DNA from: an uncultured Oscillospiraceae bacterium
GTDB taxonomy: Bacteria > Bacillota > Clostridia > Oscillospirales > Oscillospiraceae
NCBI GenBank assembly: GCA_947629915.1
Contig: CANRFN010000015.1
Coordinates: 1 to 64,000, forward strand
Reading direction: 5' to 3'
DNA length: 64,000 bases
The position numbers and the translations under genes are program-made. Under the pieces are notes generated by a model. It ran no database searches. It worked only from the letters and a program-made list of their open reading frames with translations, and had not been told where the DNA came from. Below, one piece after another: positions 1 through 8,055 of this stretch. How positions within the stretch are numbered: the first letter of the stretch is position 1; the number at the start of each line of letters is the position of its first letter.

Positions 1-627
1 TTCTGCGTGGCAGTTACAACAAAACCAGGGGATTCGTGGATGATCCACAAATCCCCTGGGCTGACTGAATAGATACGGCGAATCTGGCTTTACTCTCTCA
101 ATCGCTATCCATGCCGTTGCCTGGACCGAAAGAATATTCTGGGACTTCAAATGGTTTATCTGAAAGTCATCAATACGTTGCCCTTCAATTGTTTCAAAAA
201 AACTGCCGTCACTAAGACAAGTTGTAATTCGCTGAAGGATTTCAAAAACTTCATCAACAGACTCAACGAGCTGATCTACTGAGCTGATTGGACATACAAA
301 AACCATTTCATCCCCAATTACACGCCAAAGAGCGCAATCTTTGCACATTGCATTCTGGACCATGTAACGGATTGTATCCAATAGTGCAATCAAGATCACC
401 GGCCAGTTCGCTGTTGTAGATTTATACAGCGTTGAGTTAACTATATCAAACGAGAAGAACAAGTTGACAACAGGGTGATTGCCTCTTTCAATTGCAACAT
501 CGGGCTCCCTATCTACTTCCAGTTGTTCTTCACTCTCTTGAGAATATTGCACACCGAATTCGTCTCGGAATGCATTTTGAGGAGAAATATCTCCGCTATT
601 AACCTGTTCGTTTAGTTCTTCCCTCAT
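1..627 (-). CDS. Nucleotidyl-cyclase-like protein, C-terminus off window
   Basis: The frame stays open from an ATG at 627 to the window edge (209 codons, no stop). The ATG overlaps the stop of the ImmA/IrrE gene by four bases (ATGA), so the two are almost certainly co-translated. After an acidic N-terminus of about 50 residues comes FFSFDIVNST, then LWRVIGDEMVF. These resemble the two metal-binding strands of class III nucleotidyl cyclases. The two Asp residues (61 and 105) are 44 apart, the same spacing as the metal Asp pair of mammalian adenylyl cyclase (396 and 440). Base composition is clearly richer in AT than the core genes. Family assignment is inferred from the motif and spacing only; a signalling or defence role is speculation. 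Confidence 0.6.
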   Translation of the reverse strand, partial: MREELNEQVNSGDISPQNAFRDEFGVQYSQESEEQLEVDREPDVAIERGNHPVVNLFFSFDIVNSTLYKSTTANWPVILIALLDTIRYMVQNAMCKDCALWRVIGDEMVFVCPISSVDQLVESVDEVFEILQRITTCLSDGSFFETIEGQRIDDFQINHLKSQNILSVQATAWIAIERVKPDSPYLFSQPRGFVDHPRIPWFCCNCHAE

Positions 628-1148
628 AAATACCCCAAGAGCCTCCCACGGTTGATCGCTGCTGCCGGTGAAACGTTCAGGCACTTTGCTACCTCGGTCA
701 TATCTACACTATCCCCATGGGTGTATTTCACAATTGCTTCACCCAATTGATCTCTGGGCATCAACAGCGCAGCAGCAAACTCGCTTGCTTGGTCCTCCTG
801 AGCAGACGTGCCAAACCGTCTGTAAACGGACTCCCCCTGCTTTTGCCACCGCGCCCAATTTGTGCGATAGCCCATATGCAGGAAAAGATGACCCAGTTCA
901 TGGGCAATCGTAAATGTCCGCCTACGAGGGGACAAGTAGGGAGAGACCTCTATGCAGAAACCCACTACTCCGTCTTTCCTAATGGTTCCATTATACAAGA
1001 TGTCCAGATCGGCCTTTTCCTCGACTTTCCCGCCAATCTGCTTTACAACACTGTCGATGTCGAGGATAGGAATACTGATATCGTATGCCAATATCACCTG
1101 ATCAGCTAAATCATTGATATAATTAAATGTAACCGAATTCATATTCAT
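624..1148 (-). CDS. ImmA/IrrE family metallo-endopeptidase
   Basis: This 174-residue protein has the zinc motif HELGH at residues 83-87 and a downstream SEFAAALLMP helix that usually supplies the third ligand, the hallmark of ImmA/IrrE peptidases. Family members cleave repressors or other regulators, for example ImmA on ICEBs1 and IrrE in Deinococcus. The C-terminal stretch from about residue 145 (VAKCLNVSPAAAINRGRLL) is the usual short helical tail. A good ribosome site (AAAGGAGG) precedes the ATG at 1148. The gene is first in a two-gene operon and overlaps the cyclase-like gene by four bases. There is no XRE repressor partner in view, which is unusual. The protease may regulate or be regulated by the cyclase-like protein, but nothing in the sequence proves this. 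Confidence 0.88.
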   Translation of the reverse strand: MNMNSVTFNYINDLADQVILAYDISIPILDIDSVVKQIGGKVEEKADLDILYNGTIRKDGVVGFCIEVSPYLSPRRRTFTIAHELGHLFLHMGYRTNWARWQKQGESVYRRFGTSAQEDQASEFAAALLMPRDQLGEAIVKYTHGDSVDMTEVAKCLNVSPAAAINRGRLLGYL

Positions 1149-1371
1149 CCTCCTTTCACTTTAATGTTCACAAAGTTGTTGTTATATGCACCAAAACGGC
1201 AATTTTATCGGTTGTTCATCATTAATGTCGCGTTTTTAAAGCTGCCGTGTAAAGAGAATAAAACAATCCCAACAAATTATATGAAAACACGGGTTTACAT
1301 TGATTCCCGGCCCTTCTTGAGGACATCCTTAAGCATCTCGGTGATAGGCGGCTTTTGATATTCTATCGCCG

Positions 1372-1546
1372 ATAAGCACCGGTGTCAAGACAGAATTCCC
1401 AGCACCCCCGACTTCTCAGAAGCACAGAAGCATAAGCGTTTGCCTTAGACAAAGCTACGCTGTTGAATGCCCTGGAATGGGCCCGAAACCGAATGACCGC
1501 TGCACTCCCGAGGCGCTTCCCTTAAAACAATTAATTCTTAACCGGC
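1372..1546 (-). ncRNA. Putative structured non-coding RNA with its own promoter
   Basis: A near-consensus promoter at 1553-1581 points into about 170 bases with no credible reading frame. The predicted 5' end (GCCGGUUAAG) can pair with CUUAUCGGC near 1372-1380, closing the molecule. Inside are a GCCC/GGGC hairpin and a nested apical stem (AGCGU..ACGCU around GCUUU..AAGGC). The size and the long closed-rod shape recall 6S RNA, but I cannot align it to any 6S consensus, and no U-tract terminator follows. It could also be the leader of the ImmA operon. Confidence 0.42.
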
Positions 1547-1552
1547 ACCACA

Positions 1553-1581
1553 ATTTTAACACACAGTCCCACCCATGTCAA
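1553..1581 (-). promoter_or_regulatory. SigA-type promoter
   Basis: TTGACA (1576-1581) and TAAAAT (1553-1558) on the minus strand are separated by exactly 17 bases. Transcription should start near 1546 and run into the putative structured RNA and, without a terminator, on to the ImmA gene. Confidence 0.65.
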
Positions 1582-1796
1582 GACCTTTTTCACAACGCGG
1601 TAGCACGGAATTTTGTCATACAATTTGCATGAAAGAGTCTTTCCCCCGCCATTTGTATCTTCTGACGCACAATCCGCCAGGATCTGCCCTTGTACGGCTT
1701 GAAAAAGTAAAAAATTCTTGAACTTCAGGTTCTTTCAGATTCTTTTCAGTTTCATCCCCTATACTGAGCCCACCTTGGGAGAAGGAGACCAACCCT

Positions 1797-2558
1797 ATGC
1801 CATTCCAGACCGTTTTCAAACGCTATGAGCTGAAATACCTGCTTAACGGGGCCCAGAAGCAGGCCGTGATCGAGGCCATGGCCCCCTATATGAAGCTAGA
1901 CCAGTACGGCAGAACCACGATCCGCAACATCTACCTGGACACGGACAACTACCGTCTGGTCCGGCACTCCATCGAGAGCCCCGTGTACAAGGAGAAGCTC
2001 CGGATCCGCAGCTACAACCTGGCCACAGAGGAGAGCACCGTCTTTGTGGAGCTGAAAAAGAAGTTCGACTCCGTGGTCTATAAGCGCCGTCTGCCCCTGC
2101 CGGAAGAGGTGGCCCTGGAGTGGATCGCGGGGTACCTTCCCTGTCCGGTGCACTCCCAGATCGCAGACGAGATCGAGTACTTCCGGAAGTACTATGAGAC
2201 CCTGCACCCCACGGCTTTTCTCTCTTACGAGCGGGAGGCGTACTACGCCACAGACGGCTCAGACTTCCGGGTCACCTTCGATGAGGAGATCTGCGCCCGG
2301 GAGGACGATCTCTCCCTCTGCGATGAGGCCGGCGGCACCCTGCTGCTCCCGGAAGGGCTCACCCTGATGGAGATCAAGTGCTCCGGCGGCATCCCCCTTT
2401 GGATGACCCACACCCTCACCCAACACAAGATCTACAAGGCGTCCTTCTCCAAGTACGGCACCGCCTATGAGAAGCTGATCTACCCCCATCTCCAGCCCGC
2501 ACGGTCCGTGCAGCCCGTCTACTTCCCCATCCCCCAGGAGGTCTTCTGCTATGCTTGA
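1797..2558 (+). CDS. VTC domain protein (polyphosphate polymerase-like)
   Basis: The 253 residues match the VTC domain, the triphosphate-tunnel fold of eukaryotic polyphosphate polymerase. Visible family features are KRYELKY at residues 8-14, the basic patch YKEKLRIRSYN, VFVELKKKF, the LSYEREAY strand, and the terminal MEIKC and FSKYGTAYE. There is no membrane segment. A strong ribosome site (GGAGAAGGAGA) fixes the start. It overlaps the next gene, a DUF4956 membrane protein, by 8 bases. This trio with a carbohydrate-binding lipoprotein (and often CotH) is common in Clostridia. The bacterial protein's substrate is not established; polyphosphate synthesis is an extrapolation from yeast Vtc4. 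Confidence 0.88.
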   Translation: MPFQTVFKRYELKYLLNGAQKQAVIEAMAPYMKLDQYGRTTIRNIYLDTDNYRLVRHSIESPVYKEKLRIRSYNLATEESTVFVELKKKFDSVVYKRRLPLPEEVALEWIAGYLPCPVHSQIADEIEYFRKYYETLHPTAFLSYEREAYYATDGSDFRVTFDEEICAREDDLSLCDEAGGTLLLPEGLTLMEIKCSGGIPLWMTHTLTQHKIYKASFSKYGTAYEKLIYPHLQPARSVQPVYFPIPQEVFCYA

Positions 2559-3246
2559 CACACTCTTCCGCGGCCTTTTCGACAGCCCCCTCACCTCGGT
2601 GATCTCCCTCCCCAACTTTCTTCTCTGCATCGTCACATCCCTGGTGCTGGGGCTGGTCCTGGCCTTTGCGTACATGTACAAGAGCCGGTACACCAAGAGC
2701 TTTGCCATCACCCTGTCCCTGCTGCCCGCCGTGGTGTGCGTGGTGATCATGCTGGTAAACGGCAACATCGGGGCCGGTGTGGCGGTGGCCGGCACCTTCA
2801 GCCTGGTCCGATTCCGCTCCGCCCCAGGCACGGCAAAGGAGATCTGCGCCCTCTTTTTGGCGGTGGGCACCGGCCTCATCGCCGGCATGGGCTATCTGGC
2901 CTTTGCCGCCCTCTTCACCGTGATCATGAGCGCCGTCTTCGTCCTCTATAGCCGGCTGGACTTCGGCACCAAGAAAAACCACGCGGTGTTCCGCACCCTC
3001 TCCGTTACCATCCCAGAGGACCTGGACTACTCCGCCGTCTTTGACGACATCTTCGAGACCTATACCGCAGACCACGAGCTGGAGCGGGTGAAGACCACCA
3101 ACATGGGCAGCCTCTTCCGGCTCACCTATCAGATCACGCTGCGAGACCCCAAGCGGGAAAAGGAGATGATCGACCAGATTCGCTGCCGCAACGGGAATCT
3201 GGAGATCACGGTCTCAAAGCAGGAAACCGTTGCAGCAGAACTATAG
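2551..3246 (+). CDS. DUF4956 family membrane protein
   Basis: This 231-residue protein has about four hydrophobic segments in its first 135 residues, followed by a soluble C-terminal domain of about 95 residues. The loop GNIGAGVAVAGTFSLVRFRS is the most conserved part of DUF4956 proteins. The start codon lies inside the end of the VTC gene, so the two are translationally coupled and probably form a complex at the membrane. The stop is TAG, showing that TAG terminates translation normally here. The function of the family is unknown; it is nearly always found beside VTC-domain or CotH genes. Confidence 0.88.
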   Translation: MLDTLFRGLFDSPLTSVISLPNFLLCIVTSLVLGLVLAFAYMYKSRYTKSFAITLSLLPAVVCVVIMLVNGNIGAGVAVAGTFSLVRFRSAPGTAKEICALFLAVGTGLIAGMGYLAFAALFTVIMSAVFVLYSRLDFGTKKNHAVFRTLSVTIPEDLDYSAVFDDIFETYTADHELERVKTTNMGSLFRLTYQITLRDPKREKEMIDQIRCRNGNLEITVSKQETVAAEL

Positions 3247-3255
3247 GAGCAAACC

Positions 3256-5217
3256 ATGAAAAAACGATTTTCGACCCTCCTGGCAGCCATCTTTGTCCTC
3301 TCCCTGCTGTGCGGCTGTTCTCAGGGCAATCCCACATCCAGTGAGGCCCCCAATGATCCCCAGAGCAGCCAGACGCCCCAAGACGGCACCGATCCACAGG
3401 GAACTCCCCCCGAGCCCCCCGATGGCAACATGCCCCAGGGAGACCCGCCGGAGATGCCGAGCGGAGGCATGCCTGAGGGGAATCCGCCGGACGGCAACAT
3501 GCCTCAAGGCAAAGGAGATTTCCCCGGTGATATGCCCCAGGGAAACTGGCCGGGGGACATGCCCCAGGATAACAGCAGTGCAAATAGCGACACCGAGACT
3601 GTCCAGAAGGCGGACATCTCCGGCATGGAGTTCACCATCGCGGAGAAGAACCGCACGGTAGTGAGCCCGGCGGACGGCACCCCCGTGGATCTCAGTTCCC
3701 TGTCTTCCAATACCCTCACCATAGACTCCGGCGGCGTGTACACCCTGTCCGGCTCCTGCAAAGACATCACGGTCCTGGTGGATGCGGATAATGCAGACGT
3801 CACATTGGTACTGAACGGCGCCTCCATTCAGAACAGCAAGGGCCCCGCGATCTATGTCCGCTCTGCCGACAAGGTGATCCTCACCCTGGCGGCCGGCACC
3901 ACCAACACCCTCTCCGATGGCACCTCCTATGACATCGAGGACGATGGCTCCACCCTGGACGGCGCCATCTTCAGCAAGGGAGACCTGGCCATCAACGGCG
4001 AGGGCACCCTGCAGGTCTCCGGCAACTACAAGCACGGCATCGTCTCCAAGGACGACCTGATCATCGTCTCCGGCACTGTTACTGTCTCCGCCCAGAATGT
4101 GGGGCTGAACGGCAAGGACTGTGTGAAGATAGGCGGAGGGAAGGTGACCATCACCGCCGGCAGCGATGGCATCCGCTCCGATAATGATGAAGACCTCACC
4201 CGGGGCTTTGTCTCCCTCACCGGCGGCACCATCTCCATTGAGGCCGGCAACGATGGCATCCAGGCGGAGACGGTGGTCCACAGCGAGAACGTCTCCCTGG
4301 ACATCACAGCGGGCGGCGGCAGCTCCGGCTCCCTCACCACCGCAGATGAGTCCTACAAGGGCATCAAAGCCACCTCCGATCTCTACCTGCTCAGCGGCAC
4401 CTACACCATCTCCTCCAAGGACGACTGCATCCACTCCAACGGCACCATCTCCATCTCCGGCGGTGTCTATACCCTGTCCTCCGGCGATGACGGCATCCAC
4501 GCGGACACGGACCTGGAGATCACCGGCTCCGACACGGACATCTCTGTGGAGAAGAGCTACGAGGGCATTGAGGCCACGAACCTCTATATCAAGGACGGCA
4601 CGATCTCTGTGATCGCCACCGATGACGGCCTGAACGCAGCCGGCGGCAACAACGGCAATTCCGGCATGATGCGGCCCGGAAGGGGCATGTTCTCCGGCTC
4701 CACTGGTACCATGACCATCTCCGGCGGCAACATCTACATCCAGATGAACGGAGACGGCGTGGACTCCAACGGCTCCCTCTCCATGACAGGCGGCACGGTG
4801 ATCGTGTCCGGAGCCACCATGGGGGACACCTCGATTCTGGACTATGAGTCCACCGGTACCATCACCGGCGGCACCTTCATCGGCCTCGGGGCCTCCAGCA
4901 TGGCCCAAAACTTCAGTCAGGACTCCACCCAAGGGGCGATCCTGATGTCCACGGACATGCAGTCTGCGGGCACCACGGTACAGCTCAAGGATGCCAGCGG
5001 CAACGTGCTCGCGGAACACACAGCAGACCGGGACTATTCCTGTGTGATGATAAGCGTGGCCGGCCTGCAGCAGGGTGAGACGTACACACTCACCGCAGGC
5101 AGCTTCACCACTGATATCGAACTCACCAGCCTGATCTACGGCAACGGTGGCGGCTTCGGCGGATGGGGCGGTGGTTTCGGAGGCCACGGTGGCGGCGGCT
5201 TCGGCGGACGCCGGTAA
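3256..5217 (+). CDS. Carbohydrate-binding domain lipoprotein (beta-helix-like)
   Basis: A lipoprotein signal ends at LLCGC (Cys 21, possibly Cys 19). Residues 25-115 are a Pro/Gly/Met/Asp-rich spacer of repeats such as MPQG-PPEMP. The body (about 125-600) is made of short beta-helix-like repeats with recurring DDGIHAD, YEGIEA and DDGLNAAGG turns, as in the DUF4353 'carbohydrate-binding domain-containing' proteins that accompany CotH/VTC clusters. The last 25 residues are almost pure Gly/Phe with Trp, His and Arg, an unusual sticky tail. It starts 10 bases after DUF4956 and ends before a strong terminator, so it closes the operon. It is likely displayed on the cell surface; the ligand is unknown. 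Confidence 0.88.
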   Translation: MKKRFSTLLAAIFVLSLLCGCSQGNPTSSEAPNDPQSSQTPQDGTDPQGTPPEPPDGNMPQGDPPEMPSGGMPEGNPPDGNMPQGKGDFPGDMPQGNWPGDMPQDNSSANSDTETVQKADISGMEFTIAEKNRTVVSPADGTPVDLSSLSSNTLTIDSGGVYTLSGSCKDITVLVDADNADVTLVLNGASIQNSKGPAIYVRSADKVILTLAAGTTNTLSDGTSYDIEDDGSTLDGAIFSKGDLAINGEGTLQVSGNYKHGIVSKDDLIIVSGTVTVSAQNVGLNGKDCVKIGGGKVTITAGSDGIRSDNDEDLTRGFVSLTGGTISIEAGNDGIQAETVVHSENVSLDITAGGGSSGSLTTADESYKGIKATSDLYLLSGTYTISSKDDCIHSNGTISISGGVYTLSSGDDGIHADTDLEITGSDTDISVEKSYEGIEATNLYIKDGTISVIATDDGLNAAGGNNGNSGMMRPGRGMFSGSTGTMTISGGNIYIQMNGDGVDSNGSLSMTGGTVIVSGATMGDTSILDYESTGTITGGTFIGLGASSMAQNFSQDSTQGAILMSTDMQSAGTTVQLKDASGNVLAEHTADRDYSCVMISVAGLQQGETYTLTAGSFTTDIELTSLIYGNGGGFGGWGGGFGGHGGGGFGGRR

Positions 5218-5237
5218 GAAAGCTCATACAGCCAGCA

Positions 5238-5277
5238 CAGCGGCGGAAAGGGAGCCTTTCCGCCGCTGTCTTGTTTT
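5238..5277 (+). terminator. Rho-independent terminator
   Basis: A long GC-rich stem (CAGCGGCGGAAAGG pairing with CCTTTCCGCCGCTG, short loop) is followed by a T-rich tail. It ends the VTC/DUF4956/lipoprotein operon. Confidence 0.9.
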
Positions 5278-6159
5278 ACGATGAGACACCCACTACTGGT
5301 CTCGGTCTACGCCTCGGCTGCAGATCACATCATCCACCATCCGTCCATTTTCCCCTTCTCCAAGCAGATTTGCCGCGATTTCCTATATATTCCATTTTTG
5401 TCCAAGCGGGTTGAACGTTTTTTGTTGTCATTTATCATAAACAATCGTATTCCTGATGCATCTTCTGTGGGAATTCCGAGGCCCGCTTTAGTCTGAATAA
5501 TCGCGGTTTTCCACCGCAGTTCACTTCGCTGTTTCTCGGCTCATTTCGACAGCAGAACCATCCGCGAGGCACATACCTGGGACTTTAGGCGGAGGGCCTG
5601 AGAAGCATCCTGTCCTAAATATACTGTTTTTTGCCGATTTCATAGAAAATAGGCCTAAAATCACTCTATTTGTTGCAAATTGTTGCAGTCCTTATTTGTT
5701 TTCTTTGTTCTTTTAATTCTCTGAAAAGTCAAGTCTGCCAACTTTCTCGTTTTCTGCATTTTCTCTCTTTTCGACTTTTTTCGATGCATTTCTCCAGGAT
5801 AGGCATATCCTTTTGTCTCAGATTGATCCCATCGGCATCCCGGCTGTTGATTTTTTTCTCACGATATTCTGAGGAATAATATTTTTATATTTTGAATTAG
5901 CACATCTCATCCTTCCTATCCATTTCCAGGTACGCACCGCCTCAGTTTCGAAGTGGCATTTTAGTGTCTTAAATCATAGGCATTGCAAAAAGATTTCGAT
6001 AAGCGTTAAAAACGTGGCTTTCCATTATATTTGAAAAGCATCAAAAACAGAGTCCCTCAAATTGGTGAGCAGATCAGGACACAGCTCATTTTCGAATCAA
6101 TTTCGGTTTCAAGGAATATTGTAATACGATATCCCGCCGCATTTCCGTACAATTTTCGC
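5278..6159 (+). other. AT-richer non-coding stretch
   Basis: Base composition falls sharply here compared with the preceding operon. I see only short chance frames, no ribosome sites with plausible products, and no recognisable RNA. It marks the left border of the accessory island that ends near 10.1 kb. Confidence 0.5.
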
Positions 6160-6188
6160 TTGACAATCCAGCTAATAACGATTAGAAT
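6160..6188 (+). promoter_or_regulatory. SigA-type promoter of the small-gene array
   Basis: TTGACA (6160-6165) and TAGAAT (6183-6188) are 17 bases apart. The leader contains a small hairpin (CCGCAA..TTGCGG, about 6216-6232) before the first ribosome site. This promoter could transcribe all the small genes to 7832. Confidence 0.65.
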
Positions 6189-6281
6189 ACCCTGTACAGA
6201 GAGGAAGCCCTTGCGCCGCAAGCCTTTTGCGGTGCATTGGCGCAGAGGTTCTCGCAGAGCAGACAGAAGGGGGCGGTACCA

Positions 6282-6473
6282 ATGGCTTTCAATCTCTTCC
6301 TGATCCACCCGCACGTTGATTTGGCAAGGCGCATGGTCCTGAAGCGGTGCTACCCGCTGTCTGAGATCGCGGAGCTAACGGAGATGCACAGAGACTGCAT
6401 TTTGGATCTTGCCAAAGAGCTGGGTATAGTACTGCCGGACACACCGGGTGCGCTGGCAGGTGCGGGACGATAA
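6282..6473 (+). CDS. Stand-alone C-terminal module of nuclease/transposase-like family (copy 1)
   Basis: This 63-residue protein is almost only a helical module: basic helix, CYPLSEIAELTEM, then ILDLAKELGIVLPDTPG. The same pattern (LxxI...xELAxELGVxLPDTP) ends the full-length nuclease-like protein at 8636-9826 and the four genes that follow here. The ATG at 6282 is chosen because it has a purine-rich site (AGAAGGGGG) upstream; an in-frame ATG at 6237 would add 15 residues without similarity to the other copies. The module resembles a small helix-turn-helix or dimerisation domain. Its role is not known; an inhibitor or antitoxin is a hypothesis. Confidence 0.55.
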   Translation: MAFNLFLIHPHVDLARRMVLKRCYPLSEIAELTEMHRDCILDLAKELGIVLPDTPGALAGAGR

Positions 6474-6490
6474 GACGAGGGGGAACTGGC

Positions 6491-6736
6491 ATGTCTGGGT
6501 TGGCTGAAAGATACCGCTACGAGGTGCGTGTGGAGGTGGCAACAAATCTGATCAGGGACGTGCACACCATCCGCTTTACAGCTGCCTATCTTGCAAAGGC
6601 CATCAGGCTCCCCGTGGAAACCGCCGAAGATCTGGGGGTGATCCTCCCAGATACATCTATGCGTCTGCAGGCAGCCGCAGATACAACAAACCCGATACAA
6701 GGAAATGGGGAGGGCAGGGCAGATGTCATGGGCTGA
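6491..6736 (+). CDS. Stand-alone C-terminal module (copy 2)
   Basis: This 81-residue small protein starts 17 bases after copy 1, with GAGGGGG ahead of its ATG. It carries the diverged core RFTAAYLAKAIRLPVETAEDLGVILPDT, seen here as FTAAYLAKAIRL followed by EDLGVILPDT, plus about 25 extra residues. The first helix keeps the NLIRDVHTIRF pattern seen in copy 3 (MIQFRLIRF). It overlaps copy 3 by 14 bases, which suggests one mRNA. Divergence from the other copies implies an old duplication. Confidence 0.5.
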   Translation: MSGLAERYRYEVRVEVATNLIRDVHTIRFTAAYLAKAIRLPVETAEDLGVILPDTSMRLQAAADTTNPIQGNGEGRADVMG

Positions 6737-6935
6737 GATGATCAGACACAAGGCAGCCATCGATACAGCAGAGCGGATGATACAGTTTCGCTTGATCCGC
6801 TTCACCCTGGCTCAAATCAGGACTGCTACGCTCCTTGACGATAACACCATACAGGAACTGGCCTTAGAATTGGGTGTTATTTTACCGGACACTCCACTAA
6901 GCCCTCAGTTCGGCAAGCCAGACACGAGCAGATGA
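6723..6935 (+). CDS. Stand-alone C-terminal module (copy 3)
   Basis: The 70-residue product has the module in its clearest form: AAIDTAERMIQFRLIRFTLA, QIRTATLLDDNTIQ, ELALELGVILPDTP. I chose the ATG at 6723 because GGGGAGGG lies about 8 bases upstream; an in-frame ATG at 6705 lies inside that site. It starts within the end of copy 2. Nothing catalytic is visible. Confidence 0.52.
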   Translation: MSWAEMIRHKAAIDTAERMIQFRLIRFTLAQIRTATLLDDNTIQELALELGVILPDTPLSPQFGKPDTSR

Positions 6936-6992
6936 ATCTGCAGGCAGGCAGATGATGAGGTGACTGGTTCGCTTGGACAGGAGGTGTATTAA

Positions 6993-7250
6993 GTGTCAGA
7001 ATTGGAACAAGCAATTGAGCTTCGTGGTAAGCGTCGTGGTGCGCGGGAGAATGCAAGGCGCATGATCATTAGCTGCCGTCTTCCGCTAAGCCAGATTGTG
7101 GAGTATACATTGCTCGACCAAGACATCGTAGAGGAACTGGCCTTTGAACTTGGCGTAATCCCACCGGACAACTGGTTGCCTCCGTGGCCCCATCCCAATG
7201 AAGCTGGTAAGGCACGGGCGGCCACACCAGGGGCAAGCCAAAACAGCTAA
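6993..7250 (+). CDS. Stand-alone C-terminal module (copy 4)
   Basis: A GTG at 6993 with GGAGGTG upstream begins SELEQAIELRGKRRGARENA, a charged linker helix, followed by RMIISCRLPLSQIVEYTLLD and VEELAFELGVIPPD. The linker is the stretch that joins the nuclease domain to the C-terminal module in full-length relatives, so this gene begins exactly where an internal start in such a gene would lie. The last 25 residues are Pro/Ala-rich and unlike the others. 85 residues. Confidence 0.55.
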   Translation: MSELEQAIELRGKRRGARENARRMIISCRLPLSQIVEYTLLDQDIVEELAFELGVIPPDNWLPPWPHPNEAGKARAATPGASQNS

Positions 7251-7487
7251 GCTTGAAGCTTGTTTCTCCTCGTACCTGGCCGCATTTGAATGTTCGGATG
7301 GTTTCGAATTGTCCAATTGGTGATTCTCGTACCTAATTTATGATCACATCGGTTAGAGGATCCCACCTCAACAAGCTCTTGCAGTACTCCCAGGCAATTG
7401 CCTCGAGAGAATGACTGATTTTACCATCATGATAGTCTGGAATTTCTTGCAGTCCCGTGCGTACCCCGAAACAGAACCGTTGCCTAG

Positions 7488-7832
7488 GAATTCTCTTCCA
7501 GCTCGAAACTCATCAACATGCTCACGCTTCTGTTCGGCAGCGATAAGCCTCCCGAGGCCAAGAAGCTAATCCTTCAAGAGCAGTATGGGATCAATACAGG
7601 CGGTGCGCTTGGCGAGGAGGTGATCAAAGTGTCAGAACTAGAACAAGCGATTGAGCGCCGTGGTGTGCGTCGTGGTGCGCAGGAGCATGCACGCGAAACT
7701 GCAAGGCGTATGATCATGGGCCATCTTCCGCTGAGCCAGATTGTGGCGTTTTCGTTGCTCGACCAAGACACCGTTGAGGAACTGGCCGATGAGATGGGCG
7801 TGACTCTGCCGCCAGACCCGGACACGCCGTAG
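7488..7832 (+). pseudogene. Truncated nuclease/transposase-like gene with intact internal module (copy 5)
   Basis: From about 7488 the frame reads LINMLTLLFGSDKPPEAKKL then QEQYGI, which aligns with the end of the nuclease domain of the full-length gene (VNLLNLLFKSEKPVDAKVAT). Everything upstream of that domain is gone. Within it, GAGGAGG precedes a GTG at 7629 that begins SELEQAIERRGVRRGAQEHA and ends ELADEMGVTLPPDPDTP, a complete 67-residue module equivalent to copy 4. So the long frame is a relic, but the internal small protein could still be made. Its 3' end begins the 241-bp repeat shared with the full-length gene. Confidence 0.6.
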
Positions 7833-8055
7833 CACCTCCGCGATACAGCCATTGCGGAGTGTCCTCAGCCATGAGAGCCAGATTACGCCCCCAAGAGAGC
7901 CCAACCGCCATCATCATCAGCGCTGCCGGTGCACATGTGCCGGCAGCGCTTGCGATCTCTTTGGCATCCAGCGCATATCATGCCCTCCCATCGAAGAAGT
8001 CTGCTGCTCGCAGAAGGAAGCCGCCCAGAACGTCAGGCACGCCGTTCTGGCGAAA
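7815..8055 (+). repeat. 241-bp direct repeat, copy 1 (with hairpin)
   Basis: This block recurs at 9809-10049 with the same length and only scattered substitutions. It covers the last codons (DPDTP-stop) of copy 5 and the non-coding DNA after it. It includes an 11-bp inverted repeat (7919-7929 with 7940-7950, AGCGCTGCCGG) around a palindromic loop CACATGTG, without a T-tract. Confidence 0.85.

Noticed and set aside
1164..1358. 64-codon plus-strand frame
   Set aside because: No ribosome site, and it covers the likely leader of the ImmA operon.
3241..5187. Long open frame opposite the lipoprotein gene (648 codons, minus strand)
   Set aside because: It is a shadow caused by high GC and repeats. 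Its product is Gly/His/Val-rich without domains and has no ribosome site.
5163..5879. Small plus-strand frames after the lipoprotein
   Set aside because: They span a terminator or AT-rich non-coding DNA and have no plausible starts or relatives.
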